Below are positions 14,512-23,007 of a stretch of 31,254 bases of DNA, one piece after another. The DNA is from Methanomassiliicoccales archaeon UBA147 (GTDB taxonomy: Archaea; Thermoplasmatota; Thermoplasmata; SG8-5). Made by a program: the position numbers and the translations under genes. Below the pieces are notes generated by a model. The model was not told where the DNA came from. It ran no database searches and saw nothing but the letters and a program-made list of their open reading frames with translations. Position 1 is the first letter of the stretch, and each line of letters opens with the position of its first letter. The stretch spans positions 1 to 31,254 of the forward strand of contig DAJR01000020.1 in the NCBI GenBank assembly GCA_002496385.1, written 5' to 3'.

Positions 14512-16893
14512 TCACCGGATGTGGTCCAGGGAGAACGACCCGATGGACAGCCCCTGCTTGCTATGGGTGTAGTCTATCCATGCTCTGGACTGGACATCGC
14601 ATATGCCGACTATCGCGAGATAGGTTTTCAACTGTTCTATCTTGTAATCTATCATCCCGTCCATGACGCTCTGGATCTTCTGGATGTCCTGCTCGTCGTG
14701 CATTCCCTTTTCGATAACATACATGGCGACGGCGCGCTCCCTCTTCCTCTTGCCGCAGAAAGGCTGCAGGAACTTGAATGCGGTTCCCGAGTCCAGATAT
14801 GCTATGAGCGTGGATATCGAGCGGAAGGCCAGTCGGTAATATTTGTGGGTCTTCATGAGCTCCTTGGCCGTGACATCGACTGCTTTGGATATGGCCACGT
14901 GGTCCGTCGGGTCGTTGATGTAGGTGACGTTGGGCTCCTCGTCCTCTATTCCGATGCTCCTTGAGTAGGCATCGATGAATTTGACTAGTCCCAGCCGTTC
15001 ATATTCCTCGAAACCGGAGACCATGAACATCATCTCCTCCCTGATCTCGGCAGGAAGCTTGTCCGTGATGACCAGTATTGCAGGGACGCCCTTTGCCAAC
15101 CCCTCCCCGATGAAGCTGTTTATGGTGGTCTCCTTCCCGGTGAACGGCGGCCCGTATATCAGAATGTTGGTGGCGAAGGGGATTCCGCCGAGCAGGAGGT
15201 CGTCGAGACGCCGGTCGCCCGTCTTGACCTTTTCTATCTTGAGTTCCATCTTGCGGTCCTCCTCCCTGGCGTCTATCTCTTCCTCAATCAGGCCTTTCTC
15301 GCGAATCTTGAGTTCCTCGGACTTGGCCTTGAGGTACTGCTCCTTGGAGCGTATCTCCTCCTCCTTCCGGTTGATTGCCATCTGAAGCTCTTCCAGCTTC
15401 TTCTTCATCTCGTGGGCTTCCATGCTGCCTGACTCGCGCATGGCCTCCTCCACCTTGCGGCGTTCCTCCATGAGCATCTGTTCCCTGTAAACAAGGTCCT
15501 CCTCCCGGCGGAGCATCTCCTCTTCCTTGTATGCCAGCGGTTCTTTGACCTGCTTGAGCTCGGATTCCATGGACTTCAGCTTTTCTTTGAGGCGCTGCAT
15601 CTCGTCTTCCCTGACAAGAAGCGTCTTTTCCTTTACCTGAAGTTCGCGTATCTTCATTTCCAGCTCTGAGCTGATCTCGGATTCGGATTTTCCCGACAGG
15701 TCGCTCTTCTCCTGTCGGAGCTTGTTGTCTATCTCGTGTTCGTGAAGCTTTTCCTCCAGCTCGATTATCTTCTGCTTCAGCCCGCCTTCCTTGGTTATCC
15801 ATTCCTGTTCCTTGGAGCTCAGCTCGGCAGCCATGCGCTGCTGGAGTTCGATGTCAGCTTCGGCCGATGACGAACCGCTCCTTTTACTGTGGGTCAGCTC
15901 GTCCTTGCTCTTCTTCAGCTCCTTCTCCTTTGATTCGAGCTCCTTCTTCAATTCGGCGAGTTCCAGAGATATCTTCTTCGCGTCCTTGACCTCGGGGGGG
16001 AGCTTGTCCAGTCCCGCGCTTATCTCGGACCTGAGCATCGTGATTATGTCCTTGTTTTTCTTCAGTTCCGATTCCAGTTCCTCGATCTTGACCTTCTCAT
16101 CGTCCAATTTCTTCTTCAGCGACTTGGCCGCGCCGCCTTTGTCCTGCATTTGCTGGGCTTTGACATACTTGACAACGGCAAGGCTTCCCTTCTTGACCTG
16201 CTGCACTTCCTCTTCGAGTTGCTTGCGCTTCCTGACCTCCATGTTCAGTTCCTTGTTCAGTCGCGCCGTCTCCTCAAGAATCTTGATTGCGTCGAACTCC
16301 CCGATATCGATCTTCTTCACCGCTTCTGTCATGGCCTTCTTGGTCTCTTCCATTTCGATGCGGAGGCCTTCGAGTTCCTCTTCCTTCTTCTTGATGGCCT
16401 GTTCCCTCTGGTCCAGCAGTTTGTCCCTTTCGGTCAACTGCTTCCCGACCATGCCGATGTCCTCGGTCTTTGTCTTGGGTTTAAGCGGTTTCTGGCCAAG
16501 CCAGTCCTCGAGGGTTTCGTCCTCGCCGCTGAGCCATTTTCTCAGGGCGTCCTGGCCTTCTTCCTTCGGCAGTGGGTCCGCGCTTTTGGTGGGAGTGCCG
16601 GATTCCGGCTTGGGACTCACGACCTTTTCATCGCCCATCCATGCGCCAAGTTGGTCATCACCACCTTCTCCGGTCAGCCAGTTTGCGAGGGCCTTGTCTT
16701 CGGTCGCGGAGCGAGGTTTCTCCGACCCCTTGCTCTGGCCTGCAGATTTGCCGAGCGTGATCTGAACTTTCTTACCCTGCTTCTTCTGTATGGTGATGTC
16801 CCCGCCGCCGCAAAGCTTGCACTTGCCTGTGCTGGCATCAAGTTGGCCCCCACAGATGGGGCAGCCTTTGTCTTCCTTCGGCTTAGGGCCCAG
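14512..16893 (-). CDS. Zinc-ribbon / coiled-coil / KaiC-like (RecA fold) ATPase, probable CUG start
   Basis: From CTG at 16893 the product has 793 residues. A zinc ribbon (C11, C14, C25, C28) is followed by two similar short units (ALANWLTGEGGDDQLGAWMG near 75; ALRKWLSGEDETLEDWLGQK near 115). A very long charged coiled coil spans about 150-555, and a KaiC/RecA-like domain spans about 565-793 (DRRLDDLLLGGIPFATNILI). Walker A reads GPPFTGKET, with Glu where Thr/Ser normally binds Mg. The first ATG is 16638, but the frame stays open to a TGA at 16902. The zinc ribbon and first repeated unit lie in that extension. SD GGGGTGA is 6 nt before CTG, with TATA-like GCATATATTA upstream. Function is unknown. 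It may be a cytoskeletal or signalling scaffold. Confidence 0.85.
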   Translation of the reverse strand: MGPKPKEDKGCPICGGQLDASTGKCKLCGGGDITIQKKQGKKVQITLGKSAGQSKGSEKPRSATEDKALANWLTGEGGDDQLGAWMGDEKVVSPKPESGTPTKSADPLPKEEGQDALRKWLSGEDETLEDWLGQKPLKPKTKTEDIGMVGKQLTERDKLLDQREQAIKKKEEELEGLRIEMEETKKAMTEAVKKIDIGEFDAIKILEETARLNKELNMEVRKRKQLEEEVQQVKKGSLAVVKYVKAQQMQDKGGAAKSLKKKLDDEKVKIEELESELKKNKDIITMLRSEISAGLDKLPPEVKDAKKISLELAELKKELESKEKELKKSKDELTHSKRSGSSSAEADIELQQRMAAELSSKEQEWITKEGGLKQKIIELEEKLHEHEIDNKLRQEKSDLSGKSESEISSELEMKIRELQVKEKTLLVREDEMQRLKEKLKSMESELKQVKEPLAYKEEEMLRREEDLVYREQMLMEERRKVEEAMRESGSMEAHEMKKKLEELQMAINRKEEEIRSKEQYLKAKSEELKIREKGLIEEEIDAREEDRKMELKIEKVKTGDRRLDDLLLGGIPFATNILIYGPPFTGKETTINSFIGEGLAKGVPAILVITDKLPAEIREEMMFMVSGFEEYERLGLVKFIDAYSRSIGIEDEEPNVTYINDPTDHVAISKAVDVTAKELMKTHKYYRLAFRSISTLIAYLDSGTAFKFLQPFCGKRKRERAVAMYVIEKGMHDEQDIQKIQSVMDGMIDYKIEQLKTYLAIVGICDVQSRAWIDYTHSKQGLSIGSFSLDHIR

Positions 16894-17064
16894 CGTGTCT
16901 CACCCCTTCAAACGGATAATATATGCAATGAGCGTTCATCCTATCACTCAGGTTTGCCCAACTGGGCAGGGAATATAGCATAAGTGTAAAAATGTTTGGA
17001 TTGCCGAAGTTATAATACTATCGGTTTTTGTTAAGTATTTATACGGAAGGAGCATGGCCATTTC

Positions 17065-18636
17065 GTGAACGCTGATAGCTATTACGAAGAACTCATCGGA
17101 TGCTTGCTCAGAGGAGAAGCCTGCACGAAGGATGAGATTCAGAGGCTGAAGACCGCGCTCTGCAAAAAATATAGGATGGATGTGCTGCCCAGCAATGCCG
17201 AGGTTCTGGCGCATGCTTCCGAAGAGGACATGGACTTTCTGGAGCCGCTTCTTCGCAAGAAACCCGTCAGGACGATTAGCGGAGTGGCAGTGGTCGCGGT
17301 CATGACCTCGCCCCATGACTGCCCTCACGGGAAATGCGCCTACTGCCCAGGAGGCACGGAGAGGGGAACCGCGCAGTCCTACACAGGGAAGGAGCCTGCG
17401 GCGCTGAGGGCGGCCCAACATGGGTTCGACCCGTATGCCCAGGTTCAGGCGCGGCTCAGGCAGCTCGAGCGGAACGGACACCCCACGGACAAGGTCGACC
17501 TCATCATCATGGGTGGAACCTTCACTGCCAGGGACCCGGAATACCAGAAATCCTTCGTCACGCGCTGTTTTGATGCCATGAACGGCTCTGAGTCCGGGGA
17601 TCTGATCAGGGCCCAGGAGGCAAACGAGACAGCAGGCAACAGGTGCATCGGCCTCACACTGGAGACCAGGCCGGACTATTTTTTTGAGCCTCAGGTGGAC
17701 GCGGCGCTCGCTCTCGGAGCGACGAGGGTGGAGCTCGGCGTGCAGACGCTGAACGACCGTACCCTGTCGATGATGAAGCGCGGCCATGGCTCGCGCGAGA
17801 CCGCAAAGGCGAGCAGGATTGCGAGGGATGCAGGGCTGAAAGTGGGATATCACATGATGCCGGGCCTGCCGGGTGAAACCCCGATGTCTGACCTGGCAAC
17901 CTTCGAGCGCCTGTTTTCCGACGAGGATTTCAAACCGGACATGCTGAAGATATACCCCACACTGGTCATAGGTGGGACTGAGCTGCACGGGCTCTGGAAG
18001 TCGGGTGAGTATCAGTCATATCCGCAGGATGTTCTTGTGAAACTGTTGGCCGACATCAAGGGGATCCTGCCGAAATGGGTCAGAGTGCAGCGCATCCAGA
18101 GGGACATACCGGTCCAGCTCATCGACTCCGGGGGCAAGCAAAGCCACCTCAGAGAACTTGCCCAATGGGAACTGGAAGCCCGGGGTAAGAAATGCAGGTG
18201 CATCAGGTGCAGGGAGGCGGGGCATAATTACCTGAAGGGCAGGGAGGCAGGGGAACTGTCAATGCTCGTTGAGGAATACACCGCGGCCGGCGGAAAGGAA
18301 TATTTCGTCTCATTCGAGGATGAGGGCACGGACATACTGGCCGGCTTTGCCAGGTTGAGGATCCCCTCGAACACCGCGCACAGGCCGGAGATGGCGAAAT
18401 CGGCGATCATCCGCGAGCTCAGAACCGTAAGCCAGCTTCTGCCGCTCTCTATGAGGGGAGATGACTCATGGCAGCACAGGGGCCTGGGTGAGAGTCTCGT
18501 AGGGCGTTGCACCGAGCTCGCGTCGGAGAACGGTCTGGAAAGGCTTCTGGTCATGAGCGGTGTCGGGGCCAGGGAGTATTACAGAAAGCTCGGGTTCGAG
18601 AGGGTCGGGCCGTACATGGGCAAATCATTATTGTGA
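17065..18636 (+). CDS. elp3: Elp3-type tRNA uridine-34 modification enzyme (radical SAM plus GNAT)
   Basis: Archaeal Elp3 acts alone to carboxymethylate U34 of tRNA, using acetyl-CoA and SAM. The 523 residues show a radical SAM cluster motif (C86, C91, C94 in CPHGKCAYC) and IMGGTFTARD. A cysteine-rich patch (KKCRCIRCREAGHN) typical of the linker follows. The C-terminal acetyltransferase fold has the acetyl-CoA loop HRGLGES (471-477). The GTG at 17065 is the first in-frame start and matches the usual N-terminus. TATA-like TATTTATAC (17036-17044) would place the transcript start at the GTG. A four-codon reading frame (ATG at 17054) ends in a TGA overlapping it. Confidence 0.95.
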   Translation: MNADSYYEELIGCLLRGEACTKDEIQRLKTALCKKYRMDVLPSNAEVLAHASEEDMDFLEPLLRKKPVRTISGVAVVAVMTSPHDCPHGKCAYCPGGTERGTAQSYTGKEPAALRAAQHGFDPYAQVQARLRQLERNGHPTDKVDLIIMGGTFTARDPEYQKSFVTRCFDAMNGSESGDLIRAQEANETAGNRCIGLTLETRPDYFFEPQVDAALALGATRVELGVQTLNDRTLSMMKRGHGSRETAKASRIARDAGLKVGYHMMPGLPGETPMSDLATFERLFSDEDFKPDMLKIYPTLVIGGTELHGLWKSGEYQSYPQDVLVKLLADIKGILPKWVRVQRIQRDIPVQLIDSGGKQSHLRELAQWELEARGKKCRCIRCREAGHNYLKGREAGELSMLVEEYTAAGGKEYFVSFEDEGTDILAGFARLRIPSNTAHRPEMAKSAIIRELRTVSQLLPLSMRGDDSWQHRGLGESLVGRCTELASENGLERLLVMSGVGAREYYRKLGFERVGPYMGKSLL

Positions 18637-18640
18637 AGTT

Positions 18641-19456
18641 TCATCGCACGATGATGCTGGCATAGCCCACCACTTCGGACATCGGCCTGACGTCACCGGA
18701 GTTCGCATATTTCAATAGTTCCGCCTCCGAGCCACCGACAGCTTCCAGCATTGCCATGACAGGTCCGAAGCCGCACATCGTGATCCTGTTCTTCCTGACA
18801 GTGTCATGGAGGCCCTTGGCGTCAAGTGCCAGAATCCGTTCTATGGCGAGCGTGTCTTTCTCTTTGGCCAGCTCGGGTGAGATGTAATGGCTGAAATCCG
18901 TCGAGGCAATGACGACAGCGTCCCTACCGCCTATCGCGTCCCTTATTATTTTCCCAACCTGGACGGCGCTGCGGTGGTCCTGCGCCTGCATGCAAACGGG
19001 GACGAATCTTGCGTCCCCGGAAAAATACTGGATGAAAGGGAGCTGAACCTCTATGGAATGCTCGTGCCTGTGAGCCAGCATGCTGTCTTCCACGATGCCT
19101 GTGCGCATTGACTCGGCGAGCGCACGGTCGTTCTTCATTGCGCCCAGCGGGGTCTCGAAATCATGGGTCGTGACTGCGACGCCGCCCCCCAGCCCGTGGT
19201 GGTTGGGGCCCAGTATGACGAAAACCTCCGGGAAGCCATCCTCCGCCAAGGCTGCGAAGCCGTGGGCTGCGACAGGGCCCGAGAACATGTAGCCCGCGTG
19301 GGGGGAAACCAGCCCCCTGATGCGGCGCTTGCCACTGGCATTTAGTTTCGGGATGCGCCCGGGGCCAAGTGGGTGTGTATAGCAATCCTCGATCTCCTTC
19401 CTGAGCGCGGTCTCGGTGCCGGAGTAGAACTGACCAGCAACTGACGCATACCTCAT
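18641..19456 (-). CDS. MEMO family protein (AmmeMemoRadiSam system protein B)
   Basis: The product of 271 residues has the extradiol-dioxygenase-like MEMO fold. Visible marks are LVSPHAGYMFSGP, VFVILGPNHHG, HEHSIEVQLPFIQY and ASTDFSHY, carrying the conserved histidine/aspartate/cysteine pocket. The biochemical role of the archaeal family is unsettled. It is usually linked to AMMECR1 and a radical SAM protein, neither of which is here. The ATG at 19456 is preferred over an in-frame GTG 15 nt upstream, because TATTATAAC (about 19480-19488) gives leaderless spacing. That box overlaps the stop of the SDR gene. It converges with elp3, 4 bp apart. Confidence 0.93.
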   Translation of the reverse strand: MRYASVAGQFYSGTETALRKEIEDCYTHPLGPGRIPKLNASGKRRIRGLVSPHAGYMFSGPVAAHGFAALAEDGFPEVFVILGPNHHGLGGGVAVTTHDFETPLGAMKNDRALAESMRTGIVEDSMLAHRHEHSIEVQLPFIQYFSGDARFVPVCMQAQDHRSAVQVGKIIRDAIGGRDAVVIASTDFSHYISPELAKEKDTLAIERILALDAKGLHDTVRKNRITMCGFGPVMAMLEAVGGSEAELLKYANSGDVRPMSEVVGYASIIVR

Positions 19457-19479
19457 GGTTAGTAAATGCACTTCAGGAG

Positions 19480-20448
19480 TTATAATAGTTTGGCAGACAG
19501 CTTCTCTATCATATCCTTGGTCATCCTGGCAAGGTCATACGAGGGTTTCCAGCCCCATTCCTTCCTTGCGGCGGAATCGTCGATTGTTCTGGGCCAGGAG
19601 TCCGCTATGGCCTGTCGGAAATCAGGTTCGTAGGTCACCTTGAACTCGGGGATGTGCTTCTTTATCTCCGAGGCAAGACCGCCGGCTGAGAAACTGAGCG
19701 CGCCCAGGTTGAAATCGCTGTGGTGCTTCAGCCTCTTCACGTCCGCGTTCATGAGCATTATCGTGGCATTGATGCAGTCCGGCATGTACATCATGGGCAG
19801 GACCGTGTCCTCGCGCACGAAGCATCTGTATTTCTTGTGCTTGATGGCCTCGTAGAATATCTCCACCGCATAATCGGTGGTCCCGCCGCCCGGCAGGGTC
19901 TCGGAGCTGATGATGCCCGGATATCTCAGACCCCTGACGTCGAGCTGGAACCTCCTGAAATAGTAATCTGCCAGAAGCTCCCCTGCGACCTTGGTCACGC
20001 CGTACATGGTCGTTGGCCTGAGCACTGTTTCCTGGGGGGTGTTCTCCTTCGGGGTCTCGGGTCCGAAGGCCGCGATGGAGCTGGGCACGAGAACCCTTGT
20101 GAGCTTTTTCTCCCTGGCAACCTCGAGGACATTGTAGAGGCCGTTCATGTTCACGTCATATGCCAGCTGGGGGTTTTTCTCCCCGGCGCCCGAGAGGATT
20201 GCGGCCATATGGTATACCGTGTCTATGTCATAGGCGTTGATTATCCTCTCGAGCGAGGCCCTGTCGGTGACATCGCCGAACTCGAAAGGCCCGGAGTTGG
20301 CAAGCTGGTCGCCGGGCTTCGTCTTCCTGCCCATTGCGACCACATTCTCATTCCCATGGAGCTTCCTGAGTTCAATCGTCAGTTCAGAGCCAATCTGGCC
20401 CACAGCGCCAGTCACAAGCACGTGTTTCATATCGTTCGAAACGCCCAT
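19480..20448 (-). CDS. NAD-dependent epimerase-like SDR, probable L-threonine 3-dehydrogenase
   Basis: This short-chain dehydrogenase oxidises L-threonine to 2-amino-3-oxobutyrate with NAD, if the assignment is right. The 322 residues carry the Rossmann motif GAVGQIG (14-20), a PSSIAAFG serine motif and Y149-GVT-K153. The stretch LRYPGIISSETLPGGGTTDY is characteristic of the epimerase-like threonine dehydrogenases known from Thermoplasma and some bacteria. A UDP-sugar epimerase is less likely because of this stretch. The start could be the ATG at 20448 or 20430. A TATA-like TTATAG near 20480-20486 fits the former. It is divergent from the next gene. Confidence 0.85.
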   Translation of the reverse strand: MGVSNDMKHVLVTGAVGQIGSELTIELRKLHGNENVVAMGRKTKPGDQLANSGPFEFGDVTDRASLERIINAYDIDTVYHMAAILSGAGEKNPQLAYDVNMNGLYNVLEVAREKKLTRVLVPSSIAAFGPETPKENTPQETVLRPTTMYGVTKVAGELLADYYFRRFQLDVRGLRYPGIISSETLPGGGTTDYAVEIFYEAIKHKKYRCFVREDTVLPMMYMPDCINATIMLMNADVKRLKHHSDFNLGALSFSAGGLASEIKKHIPEFKVTYEPDFRQAIADSWPRTIDDSAARKEWGWKPSYDLARMTKDMIEKLSAKLL

Positions 20449-20593
20449 TAGACCACAACCGGATATTGTCTGGCGGGGGCTATAATCGGCATCGAGATAA
20501 AGCTTGCGGATACCGGGATGTGCCTCCGTGGCTGCCCCATATTTGACGAAAGCATTTTATAATCACGGCGACTTATGAGATATGGTATAAAAG

Positions 20594-21457
20594 ATGGCCA
20601 GAGACCAGATCATAATGATACTGCTGATTCTGATGGCCATAGTCATCGCCATAGAGATGATATATCTCGCGTACAGGAAAAAACGCAGGAAGGAAGAGAT
20701 GAGCTTGTTCAGGAAAAACACCCGGCCAGTCGAACCATTGGCCGACAAAGCCCACAACACAATCCTCACCACTGAAGGGATCTCATCGACACTCGCAAGA
20801 CAGGGCCTTGACACGGCTGAGGCGGATGAGCTCATCAGCCAGGCGAAATCCAAACTCGCGATGAGGGATTACAGCATGGCAATCGAAAGGGCCGAGGCGG
20901 CGAAGCTGGTGCTTCTCAGGCTGAAAAGGGAGGCCGGCTCCAAACCCGGCAAGATGTCCCGGAACTCCGACCCAGGAATGAGGCCGATGAACGAGAGCCT
21001 CTTCGACCCGCCGGATATTGAGGAGCAGCCGAGAGAGGAGAGGAAATTGGATGCCCTGCCTACAAACTACCTTCAGGCGAAATTCATGCTAAGCACCACG
21101 AAGGACCTTTTGGAGAAGAAGGATGTCGGAAGCGGCGAGGCCTTCGATTTCTATACGAAAGCAATAAAATCCTTCGATGCCCAGGATTACACAAAGGCAC
21201 TGAGCTATGCCATCAAGGCCGAACGGATCCTGGACTCGGGGACATTGACCCTCATCGGCGAGGAGAAAACCGTGCAAGTTGAGGAAGTGACCGAGGTCAT
21301 GGCCTGCCCGGCGTGCGATGGCGAGGTAGGGGGGGAAGATGTGTTCTGCCGGAGTTGCGGTCAGAGCCTGGAAACAACTGTGGAATGCCCTGGCTGCGGC
21401 ATAGAGATAGAGAGTGCGGACTCATTTTGCAGGAAGTGCGGCAAAAAACTGAAATGA
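20594..21457 (+). CDS. Membrane-anchored protein with two C-terminal zinc ribbons
   Basis: The product of 287 residues has an N-terminal transmembrane helix (QIIMILLILMAIVIAIEMIY) followed by a basic stop-transfer (RKKRRK). Two helical hairpins resemble TPR-like units (LISQAKSKLAMRDYSMAIER; FDAQDYTKALSYAIKAE). Two zinc ribbons of the double-ribbon type end the protein (CPACDGEV...FCRSCG; CPGCGIEI...FCRKCG). The soluble part probably faces the cytoplasm. No enzymatic activity is visible. There is no SD. TTTTATAAT at about 20552-20560 and GGTATAAAAG just before the ATG suggest a very short leader. Confidence 0.85.
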   Translation: MARDQIIMILLILMAIVIAIEMIYLAYRKKRRKEEMSLFRKNTRPVEPLADKAHNTILTTEGISSTLARQGLDTAEADELISQAKSKLAMRDYSMAIERAEAAKLVLLRLKREAGSKPGKMSRNSDPGMRPMNESLFDPPDIEEQPREERKLDALPTNYLQAKFMLSTTKDLLEKKDVGSGEAFDFYTKAIKSFDAQDYTKALSYAIKAERILDSGTLTLIGEEKTVQVEEVTEVMACPACDGEVGGEDVFCRSCGQSLETTVECPGCGIEIESADSFCRKCGKKLK

Positions 21458-21459
21458 GG

Positions 21460-22482
21460 CTACTGGACTATTTTTCCGTCCTTCAGGATGATGCGGCTTT
21501 TGCCGTCAGAGTAGAAAGCCTCGATTGTGGGCTTGTAGAACAGGTAGTCCCGGTGGGTCTTGGAATCGTTCCGCCCCCCGTCCATGTCCAGGTTGTTGCC
21601 GAAGGCGATGTGGGAGGTTTCACTGGCCTTCTCGTCCTCCAGCATCACGCCGACTATCCTCGCGCCCGGGTTCAGGCCTATGCCGAGCTCGCCTATCGTG
21701 CTGGCCATCTCGTCGATGTTGGAGAGGTCCCAGACTTCCTTGGCGAATGCTTTGTCATCACATTCCGCTGAAATGAGTTTGCCCTCCTTGATCTTCATTG
21801 TAAGGGGACTTGGGACGCTTCCAAGGTCGCCAATGCTTCCGTCCACGACCATTATGCCGTTGGTGCCATCCTCCACGGGCGCGCACCAAACCTCTCCGGC
21901 CGGGAGATTGCCGAAATCCCCCTCCTTGATCTTCACATCGGTCTGCCACAGCCTTCTGCCCAGTTCCATCCGGAGGTCCGTGCCCGCGGGCGCGGTGATG
22001 TGCACGCGTTCGACGCCCTTGAAAACGTCCATGAGGTGGTCGGCCTGTTTCACTATCTTGGAATAGTCGACCTTCATCGGGCCTTCCCTCATCATGCTGG
22101 TGGTTATGCCGGGGGCGTGCCCGACCCTGGCCTTGAACTGTATCTCTTCATAGAGGAGTTTGACCCTGAACGGCGTCTCTCTGGAATCGGATTGGAAGGT
22201 GTTGATTATCACTTTGTAATCCTTGAACATCTCGGACAGGTCGGTCGGGACTTCCAATATCGGCCTGATGTGTTTGGAGAGCGAATATATCTCGGTGTTG
22301 GCGCCCAAGAATTTCGCTCCCGTCTCAAAGGCCTTCCCGATATCCTCCTTGCTGTCGTCAAGAACAATAAGCAGATCCTCGCCCCTCTTGAGGCATAGCA
22401 CCGTGCTAAGGGCATTCTTTGCGCCTTCGACCATCTCGTCGAACTGCGCATCCACCCCCCCGGGCGAAATGGCGCCTTTCAT
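21460..22482 (-). CDS. Aminopeptidase, M29-like metallopeptidase family
   Basis: This is a predicted cytoplasmic metallo-aminopeptidase that trims peptides such as those left by the proteasome. The 340 residues contain PAGEVWCAP (E197), GLNPGARIVG, ETSHIAFGNN and THRDYLFYKP. These match the glutamate and histidine metal-ligand regions of the M29/thermophilic metalloprotease group. TTTATATATT (22504-22513) is centred 26 nt before the ATG and no SD is present, so a leaderless transcript is likely. Its 3' end lies 2 bp from that of the convergent zinc-ribbon gene. Confidence 0.88.
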   Translation of the reverse strand: MKGAISPGGVDAQFDEMVEGAKNALSTVLCLKRGEDLLIVLDDSKEDIGKAFETGAKFLGANTEIYSLSKHIRPILEVPTDLSEMFKDYKVIINTFQSDSRETPFRVKLLYEEIQFKARVGHAPGITTSMMREGPMKVDYSKIVKQADHLMDVFKGVERVHITAPAGTDLRMELGRRLWQTDVKIKEGDFGNLPAGEVWCAPVEDGTNGIMVVDGSIGDLGSVPSPLTMKIKEGKLISAECDDKAFAKEVWDLSNIDEMASTIGELGIGLNPGARIVGVMLEDEKASETSHIAFGNNLDMDGGRNDSKTHRDYLFYKPTIEAFYSDGKSRIILKDGKIVQ

Positions 22483-22701
22483 GTCTTATGATAAGGCGCT
22501 CCTAATATATAAATTCTTATGTCTGGCTGCCCGCAACGGCTGCTATGCCGGGGGATTTTTAGACCAAAATCAAATGCTGGTCGGATTAACATTTTCACAA
22601 TTTTTCTTGGGAAATACTTTTATAATACATGATGAAAATCTAGATATATTGGTTTTACGGAAACTTAATTTAGATGGTTCGTTATCCCAGGGGCCGATAG
22701 C
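22483..22701. promoter_or_regulatory. Divergent intergenic region with two promoters
   Basis: On the minus strand TTTATATATT (22504-22513) serves the aminopeptidase. On the plus strand CTTTTATAATAC at about 22616-22627 lies some 80 nt before the small-protein ATG at 22702, leaving a leader of about 50 nt with GGGGCC ahead of the start. The centre is A/T-rich and has no clear hairpin. Confidence 0.45.
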
Positions 22702-23007
22702 ATGAACGAATACGACATCAAGCGCGGTCATTTTGAGACGATTGAGGGCAGCAAGCTGGAAACGCTGATGAAGGAGATCTTCGGCAGCGCGGAGAGGGAC
22801 GGCGAGAAGCTGAAATCCAGTTTCGGAGCCATGGAATGCCTTACAGCCTGGGTAAGCGGAAAGAAATCGCTCTGTGTCGAAACGAAGATGAACACCAAGG
22901 TGGATGACAAGACCGCTTCCGAGACCATCCGAATGTACAATCAATTCCTTGAACGCGCCACCGGGTTCACTGCGAAAGAGAGAAGGAAGCGCGCATCCAA
23001 GACGTAA
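22702..23007 (+). CDS. Small conserved protein, possibly DUF5611-like, stop codon in repeat A
   Basis: The 101-residue soluble protein begins MNEYDIKRGHFETIEGSKLE. It has a mixed alpha/beta pattern with a central beta segment (ECLTAWVSGKKSLCVETKMN), then a helix and a basic tail. I loosely associate it with the DUF5611 family of Thermoplasmata. No active site is visible. The TAA stop (23005-23007) lies inside the first bases of the structured repeat (GTAAAC at 23004-23009). The original C-terminus may therefore have been slightly altered by insertion. Confidence 0.75.
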   Translation: MNEYDIKRGHFETIEGSKLETLMKEIFGSAERDGEKLKSSFGAMECLTAWVSGKKSLCVETKMNTKVDDKTASETIRMYNQFLERATGFTAKERRKRASKT

